This document shows, piece by piece, positions 1-11,627 of a stretch of DNA of 64,000 nucleotides. The notes under the pieces are model-generated. The model made no database searches. It was not told the origin of the DNA and saw only the letters and a list, made by a program, of their open reading frames with translations. The DNA lies in assembly GCF_051401765.1 (NCBI RefSeq), contig NW_027480422.1, positions 17,564,001 through 17,628,000 of the forward strand, read 5' to 3'. Both the position numbers and the translations under genes were made by a program. This DNA comes from Calliopsis andreniformis. Its lineage: Eukaryota > Arthropoda > Insecta > Hymenoptera > Andrenidae. Numbering within the stretch: position 1 is the first letter of the stretch; each line of letters starts with the position of its first letter.

Positions 1-174
1 CCCACTAGTTAGGGCCTAAGAAGTCAACGCCAGAAGCATAAAATACAAAATAAATGCAACAGTTTATCCATCGTATAACAGGAATAATTGCAACCAGTGT
101 GAAAGATATGGTAATTTCTACGTTCCGTGCAACCTAGGTTTCGCTCTAGCGCGTTGCTCTACCACACCGAATAG

Positions 175-340
175 TTAGGGCCTTAGAAGTCAGCGCCAGA
201 AGCATAAAATACAATATAAATACAACAGCTTTTCCATCGTATAAGACGAGCAATTGCAAACAGTGTGAAAGTGATGGTCATTTCTACGTTCCTGGCAGCC
301 TACACTTCACTCTAGAGCGTTGGTCCACCAGATCCAGTAG
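175..340 (+). repeat. Example of one satellite monomer (166 bp)
   Basis: A single unit showing the internal layout. Bases 1-25 are the variable head (TTAGGGCC here). Bases about 26-36 are the CGCCAGAAGCATAAA box. Bases about 37-50 are the A/T-rich slot, with TATAAATA at 215-222. Then come the AACAGYTTTTCCATCGTATA box, a variable middle (here AAGACGAGCAATTGCAAACAG), the core TGGTCATTTCTACGTTCC and the tail GCGTTGSTCCACCAGATC. Across the window the core and the two A/T-flanking boxes vary least. The head and the CAACCAGTGTGAAAG middle vary most, and they define subfamilies. Confidence 0.9.
215..222 (+). promoter_or_regulatory. TATAAATA in the A/T-rich slot (example)
   Basis: TATAAATA fits the TATA-box pattern TATAWAWR and recurs at the same place in the many monomers that read CAATATAAATAC. 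Other monomers have AATAAA (for example 49-54) or ATATATATGC in the same slot. The match may reflect only the A/T-rich composition. Confidence 0.2.
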
Positions 341-777
341 TTAGGGCCTTAGAAGTCAACGCCCGAGGCATAAAATATAATAAAAATACAACAGTTTTTC
401 CATCGTATAACAGGAATAATTGCAAACGGTGTGAAAGTGATGGTCATTTCTACGTTCCTGGAAACCTAGGCTTCACTCTAGGGCGTTGCTCCACCACACC
501 TAATAGCTACGCCCTTAGAAGTCAACGCCGGAAGCATAAAATACAATATAAATACAACAGTTTTTCAATCGTATAAAATGAATAATTGCAAACAGTGTGA
601 AAGTAATTGTCATTTCTACGTTCCGGGCAACCTAGGCATCACTATAGGGCGTTGCTCCGCCAAATCGAATAGCTAGGTCCTTAGTAGTCAACGCCAGAAG
701 CATAAAATACAATATAAATATAACAGCTTTTCCATCGTATAAAATGAATAATTGCAAACAGTGTGAAAGTAATGGTC

Positions 778-794
778 ATTTCTACGTTCCGGGC
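778..794 (+). other. CENP-B-box-like site in the monomer core (example)
   Basis: The 17 bases ATTTCTACGTTCCGGGC recur in most monomers. Set against the mammalian CENP-B box pattern nTTCGnnnnAnnCGGGn, T2, T3 and the CGGG half match, while C4, G5 and A10 do not (6 of 9 fixed positions). Some monomers read TTCGACGTTCCGGG, for example 19701-19714 and 32807-32820. These restore TTCG and CGGG but with a 6-base instead of a 7-base gap. Similarity is suggestive only. Confidence 0.3.
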
Positions 795-796
795 AA

Positions 797-815
797 CCTA
801 GGCTTCACTCTAGGG
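797..815 (+). other. Short dyad CCTAG...CTAGG in the core (example)
   Basis: CCTAGGCTTCACTCTAGGG contains CCTAG and, eight bases on, its reverse complement CTAGG; both arms are kept in most monomers. In monomers reading CACCCTAGGG the right arm becomes the eight-base palindrome CCCTAGGG. The dyad lies just after the CGGG half-site. No function is shown; it could form a small hairpin or bind a dimeric protein. Confidence 0.5.
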
Positions 816-1667
816 CGTTGCTCCACCAGATCGAATAGTTAGGGCCCAAGAAGTTAACGCCAGAAGCATAAAGTACAATAAAAGTACAACAGCTTTTCCA
901 TCGTATAAAAGGGATAATTGCAACCAGTGTGAAAGTTATGGTCATTTCTGCGTTCCGGGCAACCTAGGCTTCACTCTAGAGCGTTGCTCCGCTAGATCGA
1001 ATAGCTAGGGCCTTAGAAGTCAGCGCCAGAAGCATAAAACACAATATAAGTACAACAGCTTTTCCATCGTGTAAAATGAATAATTGCAAACAGTGTGAAA
1101 GTAATGGTCATTTCTACGTTATGGGCAACCTAGGCTTCACTCTAGGGCGTTGCTCCACCAGATCGAATAGTTAGGGCCCTAGAAGTTAACGCCAGAAGCA
1201 TAAAATACAATATAAATACAACAGTTTTTCCATCGTATAACAGGAATAATTGCAAACAGTGTGAAAGTGATGGTCATTTCTACGTTCCTGACAACCTAGG
1301 CTTGACTCTAGGGCGTTGCTCCATCAGATCGAATAGTTAGGGCCTTAGACGTCAACGCCAGAAGCATAAAGTACAAAATAAATACAACAGCTTTTCCATC
1401 GTATAACAGGAATAATTGCAACCAGTGGAAAGATATGGTCATTTCTACGTTCCGGGCAACCTAGGCTTCTCTCTAGGGCGTTGCTCCACCACATCGAATA
1501 GCAACGGCCTTAGAAGTCAACGCCAGAGGCATAAAATACAATATATATGCAACAGTTTTTGCATCGTATAAAACGAATAATTGCAACCAGTATGAAAGTT
1601 ATGGTCATTTCTATGTTCCGGGCAACCTAGGCTTCACCCTAGGGCGTTGCTCCACCAGATACACTAG

Positions 1668-2663
1668 TTAGGGCCTAAGAAGTCAACGCCAGAAGCATAA
1701 AATACGAAATAAATGCAACAGTTTATCCATCGTATAACAGGAATAATTGCAACCAGTGTGAAAGATATGGTAATTTCTACGTTCCGTGCAACCTAGGTTT
1801 CGCTCTAGGGCGTTGCTCTACCACACCGAATAGTTAGGGCCTTAGAAGTCAGCGCCCGAAGCATAAAATACAATATAAATACAACAGCTTTTCCATCGTA
1901 TAAGACGAGCAATTGCAAACAGTGTGAAAGTGATGGTCATTTCTACGTTCCTGGCAACCTACACTTCGCTCTAGAGCGTTGGTCCACCAGATCCAATAGT
2001 TAGGGCCTTAGAAGTCAACGCCCGAGGCATAAAATATAATAAAAATACAACAGTTTTTCCATCGTACAACAGGAATAATTGCAACCAGTGAGAAAGGTAT
2101 GGTCATTTCTACGTTCCGGGCAGCCTAGGCTTCTCTCCAGAGCGTTGCTCCACCACATCGAATAGCTACAGCCTTAGAAGTCAGCGCCAGAGGCATAAAA
2201 TATAATATATATGCAACAGTTTTTCCATTGTATAAAACGAATAATTGCAACCAGTATGAAAGTTATGGTCATTTCTACGTTCCGGGCAACCTACGCTTCA
2301 CCATAGGGCGTTGCTCCACCAGACCCACTAGTTAGGGCCTAAGAAGTCAACGCCAGAAGCATAAAATACAAAACAAATGCAACAGTTTTTCCATCGTATG
2401 ACAGGAGTAATTGCAACCAGTCTGAAAGATATGGTCATTTCTACGTTCCGGGCAACCTAGGTTTTGCTCCAGGGCGTTGCTCCACCACATCGAATAGCTA
2501 CGGCCTTAGAAGTCAACGCCAGAGGCATAAAATACAATATATATGCAACAGCTTTTCCGTCGTATAACACGAATAATTGCAACCAGTATGAAAGTTATGG
2601 TCATTTCTACGTTCCGGGCAACCTACGCTTCACCATAGGGCGTTGCTCCACCAGACCCACTAG
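1668..2663 (+). repeat. Hexamer higher-order repeat, copy 1 (996 bp)
   Basis: Six distinguishable monomers in order: m1 with ATAAATGCAACAGTTTATCC; m2 with TTAGGGCCTTAG and the TTGGTCCACC tail; m3 with CCCGAGGCATAAAATATAAT; m4 with CTACAGCC and ATAATATATATGC; m5 with AAACAAATGC and CGTATGACAGGAG; m6 with CTACGGCC and CAATATATATGC. The same order recurs at 2996-3991, shifted by 1328 bases (8 monomers, because a dimer lies between). Order plus private variants mark this as higher-order organisation rather than chance. Confidence 0.85.
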
Positions 2664-2995
2664 TTAGGGCCTAAGAAGTCAACGCCAGAAGCATAAAATA
2701 CAAAACAAATGCAACAGTTTTTCCATCGTATGACAGGAGTAATTGCAACCAGTCTGAAAGATATGGTCATTTCTACGTTCCGGGCAACCTAGGTTTTGCT
2801 CCAGGGCGTTGCTCCACCACATCGAATAGCTACGGCCTTAGAAGTCAACGCCAGAGGCATAAAATACAATATATATGCAACAGCTTTTCCGTCGTATAAC
2901 ACGAATAATTGCAACCAGTATGAAAGTTATGGTCATTTCTACGTTCCGGGCAACCTAGGCTTCACCATAGGGCGTTGCTCCACCAGACCCACTAG
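2664..2995 (+). repeat. Extra m5-m6 dimer, tandem copy of 2332-2663
   Basis: This 332-bp dimer follows directly on the dimer 2332-2663. By eye the two differ at one base (CTACGCTTC against CTAGGCTTC). It is therefore a very recent two-monomer duplication inserted between the two hexamer copies. Further m5-m6 dimers are seen at about 9634-9965 and 12622-12953. Confidence 0.9.
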
Positions 2996-3991
2996 TTAGG
3001 GCTTAAGAAGTCAACGCCAGAAGCATAAAATACAAAATAAATGCAACAGTTTATCCATCGTATAACAGGAATAATTGCAACCAGTGTGAAAGGTATGGTA
3101 ATTTCTACGTTCCGTGCAACCTTGGTTTTGCTCTAGGGCGTTGCTCTACCACACCGAATAGTTAGGGCCTTAGCAGTCAACGCCAGAAGCATAAAATACA
3201 ATATAAATACAACAGCTTTTCCATCGTATAAGACGAGCAATTGCAAACAGTGTGAAAGTGATGGTCATTTCTACGTTCCTGGCAACCTACATTTCACTCT
3301 AGAGCGTTGGTCCACCATATCCAATAGTTAGGGCCTTAGAAGTCAACGCCCGAGGCATAAAATATAATAAAAATACAACAGTTTTTCCATCGTACAACAG
3401 GAATAATTGCAACCAGTGTGAAAGGTATGGTCATTTCTACGTTCCGGGCAACCTAGGCTTCTCTCTAGGGCGTTGCTCCACCACATCGAATAGCTACGGC
3501 CTTAGAAGTCAGCGCCAGAGGCATAAAATATAATATATATGCAACAGTTTTTCCATCGTATAAAACGAATAAATGCAACCAGTATGAAGGTTATGGTCAT
3601 TTCTACGTTCCGGGCAACCTAGGCTTCACCATAGGGCGTTGCTCCACCAGACCCACTAGTTAGGGCCTAAGAAGTCAACGCCAGAAGCATAAAATACAAA
3701 ACAAATGCAACAGTTTTTCCATCGTATGACAGGAGTAATTGCAACCAGTGTGAAAGATATGGTCATTTCTACGTTCCGGGCAACCTAGGTTTTGCTCCAG
3801 GGCGTTGCTCCACCACATCGAATAGCTACGGCCTTAGACGTCAACGCCAGAGGCATAAAATACAATATATATGCAACAGCTATTCCATCGTATAAAACGA
3901 ATAATTGCAACCAGTATGAAAGTTATGGTCATTTCTACGTTCCGGGCAACCTAGGCTTCACCATAGGGCGTTGCTCCACCAGACCCACTAG
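2996..3991 (+). repeat. Hexamer higher-order repeat, copy 2 (996 bp)
   Basis: The same monomer order m1-m6 as 1668-2663, with a modest number of base differences, for example TTAGGGCTTAAG at its first head. It is followed at 3992 by monomers of other types, so the hexamer does not run on as a long homogeneous array here. Confidence 0.82.
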
Positions 3992-4949
3992 TTAGGGCCT
4001 TAGAAGTCAACGCCCGAGGCATAAAATATAATAAAAATACAACAGTTTTTCGATCGTATAACAGGAATAATTGCAAACAGCGTGAAATATATGGTCATTG
4101 CTTCGTTCCGGGCAACCTAGGTTTCGCTCTAGGGCGTTGCTCCACCACATCGAATACTGAGTGCCTTGGAAGTCAACGCCAGAAGCATAAAATACAGTAT
4201 AAATACAACAGCTTTTACGTTGTATAAAATGAATAATTACTAACCGTGTGGAAGTAATGGTCATTTCTACGTTCCGGGCTACCTAGGCTTCACTCTAGGG
4301 CGGTGCTCCACAGCATCGAATAGCTACGGCCTTAGAAGTCAACATCTGAAGCATAAAATATAATATAAATACAACAGTTTTTCCATCGTATAAAACGTAT
4401 AATTGCAACCAGTATGAATGTTATGGTCATTCCAACGTTCCGGGCAACCTAGGCTTCACTCTAGGGCGTTGGTCCACCAGATCCAATAGCTAGGGCCTAA
4501 GAAGTCAACGCCCGAAGTATAAAATACAATATAAATACAACAGCTTTTCCATCGTATAAGACGAGCAACTGCAACCAGTGTGAAAGATATGGTCATTGCA
4601 ACGTTCCGGGCAACATAGGCTTCACTCTAGGGCATTGCTCCACCATATCGAATAGCTACGGCCTTAGAGGTCAACGCCAGAAGCATAAAATACAATATAA
4701 ATACAACAGTTTTTCCATCCTATAACAGGAATAATTGCAACCAGTATGAAAGTTATGTTCATTTCCACGTTCCGGGCAACCTATGCTTCACCCTAGGGCG
4801 TTGCTCCACCAGATCCACTAGTTAGGGCCTAAGAAGTCAACGCCAGAAGCATAAAATACAATATAAATGCAATAGTTTTTACATCGTATAACAGGAATAA
4901 TTGCAACCAGTGTGAAAGGTATGGTCATTTCTACGTTCCGGGCAACCTA
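3992..4949 (+). repeat. Mosaic satellite segment between hexamer and 11-monomer blocks
   Basis: About six monomers. The stretch 4007-4264 closely matches 6497-6754 (shift 2490, 15 monomers) and carries private variants such as CATTGCTTCGTTCCG and ACTGAGTGCCTTGG. From about 4455 the sequence matches about 8937 onward (shift 4482, 27 monomers), including TTGGTCCACCAGATCCAATA and CGCCCGAAGTATAAAAT. No non-satellite sequence was seen. Confidence 0.75.
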
Positions 4950-6450
4950 GGCTTCTCTCTAGGGCGTTGCTCCACCACATCGAATAGCTACAGCCTTAGA
5001 AGTCAGCGCCAGAGGCATAAAATATAATATATATGCAACAGTTTTTCCATCGTATAAAACGAATAAATGCAACCAGTATGAAAGTTATGGTCATTTCTAC
5101 GTTCCGGGCAACCTAGGCTTCACCATAGGGCGTTGCTCCACCAGACCCACTAGTTAGGGCCTAAGAAGTCAACGCCAGAAGCATAAAATACAAAACAAAT
5201 GCAACAGTTTTTCCATCGTATGACAGGAGTAATTGCAACCAGTGTGAAAGATATGGTCATTTCTACGTTCCGGGCAACCTAGGTTTTGCTCCAGGGCGTT
5301 GCTCCACCACATCGAATAGCTACGGCCTTAGACGTCAACGCCAGAGGCATAAAATACAATATAAATACAACAGTTTTTCCATCCTATAACTGGAATAATT
5401 GCAACCAGTATGAAAGTTATGTTCATTTCCACGTTCCGGGCAACCTATGCTTCACCCTAGGGCGTTGCTCCACCAGATCCACTAGTTAGGGCCTAAGAAG
5501 TCAACGCCAGAAGCATAAAATACAATATAAATGCAATAGTTTTTCCATCGTATAACAGGAATAATTGCAACCAGTGTGAAAGGTATGGTCATTTCTACGT
5601 TCCGGGCAACCTAGGCTTCTCTCTCGGGCGTTGCTCCACCACATCGAATAGCTACGGCCTCAGAAGTCAACGCCAGAAGCATAAAATACAATATAAATAC
5701 AACAGCTTTTCCATCGTATAAGACGAGTGATTACAACCCGTGTGAAAGTTATGGCCATTTCTACGTTCCGGGCAACCTCGGCTTCACTCTAGGGCGATGC
5801 TCCACCACATCGAATAGTTAGGGCCTTAGAAGTCAACGCCCGAAGCATAAAATACAATATAAATACAACAGCTTTTCCATCGTATAACAGGAATATTTGC
5901 AACCAGTGTGAAAGATATGGTCATTTCTACGTTCCGGGCAGCCTAGGCTTCTCTCTAGGGCGTTGCTCCACCACATCGAATAGCTACGGCCTTAGAAGTC
6001 AACGCCCGAAGCATAAAGTACAATGTAAATACAACAGCTTTTCCATCGTATAACAGGAAAAATTGCAACCAGTGTGAAAGTAATGGTCATTTCTACGTTC
6101 CGGGCAGCCTAAGCTTCACCCTAGGACGTTGCTCCACCAGATCGAATAGTTAGGGCCTTAGAAGTCAACGCCCGAAGCATAAAATGCAATAAAAATACAA
6201 CAGTTTTTCCATTGTATAAAACGAATAATTGCAACCAGTATGAAAGTTATGGTCATTTCTACGTTCCGGGCAACCTAGGCCTCACCCTAGGGCGTTGCTC
6301 CACCAGATCCACTAGTTAGGGCCTAAGAAGGAAACGCCAGAAGCATGAAATACAAAATAAATACAACAGTTTTTCCATCGTATAAAACGAATAATTGCAA
6401 CCTGTACGAAAGTTATGGTCATTACTACGTTCCGGGCAACCTAGGCTTCA
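4950..6450 (+). repeat. Nine-monomer block F, copy 1
   Basis: Matches 6776 to about 8276 at a constant shift of 1826 bases (11 monomers). Shared private variants in the same order include CTACAGCC, CATCCTATAAC, GAGTGATTACAACCCG, GCAGCCTAAGCTTCACC and TAAGAAGGAAACGCCAGAAG. The left limit lies between about 4925 and 4955, in the TGGTCATTTCTACGTTCCGG core, where the two copies cannot be told apart. Confidence 0.85.
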
Positions 6451-6775
6451 CCATAGGGCGTTGCTCCACCAGACCCACTAGTTAGGGCCTAAGAAGTCAA
6501 CGCCAGAAGCATAAAATACAAAACAAATGCAACAGTTTTTCCATCGTATGACAGGAGTAATTGCAAACAGCGTGAAATATATGGTCATTGCTTCGTTCCG
6601 GGCAACCTAGGTTTCGCTCTAGGGCGTTGCTCCACCACATCGAATACTGAGTGCCTTGGAAGTCAACGCCAGAAGCATAAAATACAGTATAAATACAACA
6701 GCTTTTACGTTGTATAAAATGAATAATTACTAACCGTGTGGAAGTAATGGTCATTTCTACGTTCCGGGCAACCTA
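6451..6775 (+). repeat. Two-monomer spacer between F copies
   Basis: Two monomers separating the F blocks. Bases 6497-6754 are a near copy of 4007-4264. So the repeating unit of F is 11 monomers, of which nine are shared by both copies and two come from elsewhere. Confidence 0.75.
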
Positions 6776-8276
6776 GGCTTCTCTCTAGGTCGTTGCTCCA
6801 CCTCATCGAATAGCTACAGCCTTAGAAGTCAGCGCCAGAGGCATAAAATATAATATATATGCAACAGTTTTTCCATCGTATAAAACGAATAAATGCAACC
6901 AGTATGAAAGTTATGGTCATTTCTACGTTCCGGGCAACCTAGGCTTCACCATAGGGCGTTGCTCCACCAGACCCACTAGTTAGGGCCTAAGAAGTCAACG
7001 CCAGAAGCATAAAATACAAAACAAATGCAACAGTTTTTCCATCGTATGACATGAGTAATTGCAACCAGTGTGAAAGATATGGTCATTTCTACGTTCCGGG
7101 CAACCTAGGTTTTGCTCCAGGGCGTTGCTCCACCACATCGAATAGCTACGGCCTTAGACGTCAACGCCAGAGGCATAAAATACAATATAAATACAACAGT
7201 TTTTCCATCCTATAACAGGAATAATTGCAACCAGTATGAAAGTTATGTTCATTTCCACGTTCCGGGCAACCTATGCTTCACCCTAGGGCGTTGCTCCACC
7301 AGATCCACTAGTTAGGGCCTAAGAAGTCAACGCCAGAAGCATAAAATACAATATAAATGCAATAGTTTTTCCATCGTATAACAGGAATAATTGCAACCAG
7401 TGTGAAAGGTATGGTCATTTCTACGTTCCGGGCAACCTAGGCTTCTCTCTCGGGCGTTGCTCCACCACATCGAATAGCTACGGCCTCAGAAGTCAACGCC
7501 AGAAGCATAAAATACAATATAAATACAACAGCTTTTCCATCGTATAAGACGAGTGATTACAACCCGTGTGAAAGTTATGGCCATTTCTACGTTCCGGGCA
7601 ACCTCGGCTTCACTCTAGGGCGATGCTCCACCACATCGAATAGTTAGGGCCTTAGAAGTCAACGCCCGAAGCATAAAATACAATATAAATACAACAGCTT
7701 TTACATCGTATAACAGGAATATTTGCAACCAGTGTGAAAGATATGGTCATTTCTACGTTCCGGGCAGCCTAGGCTTCTCTCTAGGGCGTTGCTCCACCAC
7801 AACGAATAGCTACGGCCTTAGAAGTCAACGCCCGAAGCATAAAGTACAATGTAAATACAACAGCTTTTCCATCGTATAACAGGAAAAATTGCAACCAGTG
7901 TGAAAGTAATGGTCATTTCTACGTTCCGGGCAGCCTAAGCTTCACCCTAGGACGTTGCTCCACCAGATCGAATAGTTAGGGCCTTAGAAGTCAACGCCCG
8001 AAGCATAAAATGCAATAAAAATACAACAGTTTTTCCATTGTATAAAACGAATAATTGCAACCAGTATGAAAGTTATGGTCATTTCTACGTTCCGGGCAAC
8101 CTAGGCCTCACCCTAGGGCGTTGCTCCACCAGATCCACTAGTTAGGGCCTAAGAAGGAAACGCCAGAAGCATGAAATACAAAATAAATACAACAGTTTTT
8201 CCATCGTATAAAACGAATAATTGCAACCTGTACGAAAGTTATGGTCATTACTAAGTTCCGGGCAACCTAGGCTTCA
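6776..8276 (+). repeat. Nine-monomer block F, copy 2
   Basis: Second copy of 4950-6450. It ends where TTCACCATAGGG of copy 1 is replaced by TTCACCCTAGGGCG and the CCATCAGATCC tail. Parts of the same block recur a third time at about 10634-11290 (shift 3486 from this copy) and 11628-12754 (shift 3818). Confidence 0.85.
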
Positions 8277-10633
8277 CCCTAGGGCGTTGCTCCATCAGAT
8301 CCACTAGTTAGGCCCTAAGAAGTCAACGCCAGAAGCATAAAATGCAATATAAGTACAACAGTTTTTCCACCGTATAAAACGAATAATTGCAACCAGTATG
8401 AATGTTATGGTCATTTCTACGTTCCGGGCAACCTAGGTGTCGCTCTAGGGCGTTGCTCCACCATATCGAATAGTTAGGGCCTTAGAAGTCAACGCCCGAA
8501 GCATAAAGTACAATAAAAATACAACAGTTTTTCCATCGTACAACAGGAATAATTGCAACCAGTGTGAAAGGTATGGTCATTTCTACGTTCCGGGCAACCT
8601 ACGCTTCTCTCTAGGGCGTTGCTCCACCACATCGAATAGCTACAGCCTTAGAGGTCAGCGCCAGAGGCATAAAATATAATATATATGCAACAGTTTTTCC
8701 ATCGTATAAAACGAATAAATGCAACGAGTATGAAAGTTATGGTCATTTCTACGTTCCGGGCAACCTAGGCTTCACCATAGGGCGTTGCTCCACCAGACCC
8801 ACTGGTTAGGGCCTAAGAAGTCAACGCCAGAAGCATAAAATACAAAACAAATGCAACAGTTTTTCCATCGTATGACAGGAGTAATTGCAACCAGTGTGAA
8901 AGATATGGTCATTTCTACGTTCCGGGCAACCTAGGCTTCACTCTAGGGCGTTGGTCCACCAGATCCAATAGCTAGGGCCTAAGAAGTCAACGCCCGAAGT
9001 ATAAAATACAATATAAATACAACAGCTTTTCCATCGTATAAGACGAGCAACTGCAACCAGTGTGAAAGATATGGTCATTGCAACGTTCCGGGCAACATAG
9101 GCTTCACTCTAGGGCATTGCTCCACCACATCGAATAGCTACGGCCTTAGAGGTCAACGCCAGAAGCATAAAATACAATATAAATACAACAGTTTTTCCAT
9201 CCTATAACAGGAATAATTGCAACCAGTATGAAAGTTATGTTCATTTCCACGTTCCGGGCAACCTATGCTTCACCCTAGGGCGTTGCTCCACCAGATCCAC
9301 TAGTTAGGGCCTAAGAAGTCAACGCCAGAAGCATAAAATACAATATAAATGCAATAGTTTTTACATCGTATAACAGGAATAATTGCAACCAGTGTGAAAG
9401 GTATGGTCATTTCTACGTTCCGGGCAACCTAGGCTTCTCTCTAGGGCGTTGCTCCACCACATCGAATAGCTACAGCCTTAGAAGTCAGCGCCAGAGGCAT
9501 AAAATATAATATATATGCAACAGTTTTTCCATCGTATAAAACGAATAAATGCAACCAGTATGAAAGTTATGGTCATTTCTACGTTCCGGGCAACCTAGGC
9601 TTCACCATAGGGCGTTGCTCCACCAGACCCACTAGTTAGGGCCTAAGAAGTCAACGCCAGAAGCATAAAATACAAAACAAATGCAACAGTTTTTCCATCG
9701 TATGACAGGAGTAATTGCAACCAGTGTGAAAGGTATGGTCATTTCTACGTTCCGGGCAACCTAGGTTTTGTTCCAGGGCGTTGCTCCACCACATCGAATA
9801 GCTACGGCCTTAGACGTCAACGCCAGAGGCATAAAATACAATATATATGCAACAGCTTTTCCATCGTATAAAACGAATAATTGCAACCAGTATGAAAGTT
9901 ATGGTCATTTCTACGTTCCGGGCAACCTAGGCTTCACCACAGGGCGTTGCTCCACCAGACCCACTAGTTAGGGCCTAAGAAGTCAACGCCAGAAGCATAA
10001 AATACAAAATAAATGCAACAGTTTATCCATCGTATAACAGGAATAATTGCAACCAGTGTGAAAGGTATGGTAATTTCTACGTTCCGTGCAACCTAGGTTT
10101 TGCTCTAGGGCGTTGCTCTACCACACCGAATAGTTAGGGCCTTAGCAGTCAACGCCAGAAGCATAAAATACAATATAAATACAACAGCTTTTCCATCGTA
10201 TAAGACGAGCAACTGCAACCAGTGTGAAAGATATGGTCATTGCAACGTTCCGGGCAACATAGGCTTCACTCTAGGGCATTGCTCCACCACATCGAATAGC
10301 TACGGCCTTAGAAGTCAACGCCAGAAGCATAAAATACAATATAAATACAACAGTTTTTCCATCCTATAACAGGAATAATTGCAAACAGTGTGAAAGTGAT
10401 GGTCATTTCTACGTTCCTGGCAACCTACACTTCACTCTAGAGCGTTGGTCCACCAGATCGAATAGTTAGGGCCTTAGAAGTCAACGCCCGAGGCATAAAA
10501 TATAATAAAAATACAACAGTTTTTCCATCGTATAAAACGAATAATTGCAACCAGTATGAAAGTTATGTTCATTTCTACGTTCCGGACAACCTAGGCTTCA
10601 CCCTAGGTCGTTGCTTAACCAGATCCACTAGTT
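8277..10633 (+). repeat. Fourteen-monomer composite of duplicated segments
   Basis: 8277-8936 matches 12095-12754 (shift 3818, 23 monomers). 8937-9770 matches about 4455-5288 (shift 4482). 9400-10633 matches about 12388-13621 (shift 2988, 18 monomers). The segment is thus stitched from pieces shared with three other places in the first 14 kb, with joins at whole-monomer spacing. Confidence 0.75.
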
Positions 10634-11290
10634 ACGGCCTTAGAGGTCAACGCCAGAAGCATAAAATACAATATAAATACAACAGTTTTTCCATCCTATA
10701 ACAGGAATAATTGCAACCAGTATGAAAGTTATGTTCATTTCCACGTTCCGGGCAACCTATGCTTCACCCTAGGGCGTTGCTCCACCAGATCCACTAGTTA
10801 GGGCCTAAGAAGTCAACGCCAGAAGCATAAAATACAATATAAATGCAATAGTTTTTCCATCGTATAACAGGAATAATTGCAACCAGTGTGAAAGGTATGG
10901 TCATTTCTACGTTCCGGGCAACCTAGGCTTCTCTCTCGGGCGTTGCTCCACCACATCGAATAGCTACGGCCTCAGAAGTCAACGCCAGAAGCATAAAATA
11001 CAATATAAATACAACAGCTTTTCCATCGTATAAGACGAGTGATTACAACCCGTGTAAAAGTTATGGCCATTTCTACGTTCCGGGCAACCTCGGCTTCACT
11101 CTAGGGCGATGCTCCACCACATCGAATAGTTAGGGCCTTAGAAGTCAACGCCCGAAGCATAAAGTACAATGTAAATACAACAGCTTTTCCATCGTATAAC
11201 AGGAAAAATTGCAACCAGTGTGAAAGTAATGGTCATTTCTACGTTCCGGCCAACCTCGGCTTCACCCTAGGGCGTTGCTCCACCAGATCC
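10634..11290 (+). repeat. Block F, partial third copy, left part
   Basis: Four monomers matching about 7148-7804 at a shift of 3486 (21 monomers). It includes the CATCCTATAAC, GAGTGATTACAACCCG and GATGCTCCACCACATCG variants in the same order as F1 and F2. Confidence 0.78.
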
Positions 11291-11627
11291 AATAGTTAGC
11301 GCATTAGAAGTCAACGCCCGAAGCATAAAATACAATACAAATACATCAGTTTTTCCATCGTATAAAACCAATTATTGCAACCAGTATGAAAGTAATGGTC
11401 ATTTCGATGTTCCGTGCAACCTAGACTTAACGTTAGGGCGTTGCTCCACTAGATCCAATAGTGAGGGCCTTAGAAGTCAACGCCGGAAGCATAAAATACA
11501 AAATTAATACAACAGTTTTTCCATTGCATAAAACGAGTAATTGCAACCAGTGTGAAAGTTATGGTCACTTCTACATTCCGTGCAACCTAGGCTTCACTCC
11601 AGGGCGTTGCTCCACCACATCGAATAG
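11291..11627 (+). repeat. Inserted monomer pair of the A-block type inside block F
   Basis: Two monomers with the rare heads TTAGCGCATTAG and GTGAGGGCC and the variants ACCAATTATTGC and CATTGCATAAAACGAG. These are otherwise characteristic of the blocks at 15.3-30.7 kb. The match to F2 is shifted by 3486 before and 3818 after this point, a difference of exactly 332 bases, so a dimer sits here that F2 lacks. Confidence 0.8.

Larger units (their letters stand above)
1..1667 (+). repeat. Ten-monomer segment, left edge of the array region
   Basis: Ten monomers whose first part (1 to about 425) matches 1660 to about 2085, a shift of 1659 bases (10 monomers minus 1 base). Shared private variants include GTTTATCCATCG, TGGTAATTTCTACGTTCCGT and the CACACCGAATAG tail. 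Monomers from about 500 to 1500 alternate TTAGGGCC and CTAGG/CTACG heads. The array runs off the left end of the window. Confidence 0.75.
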
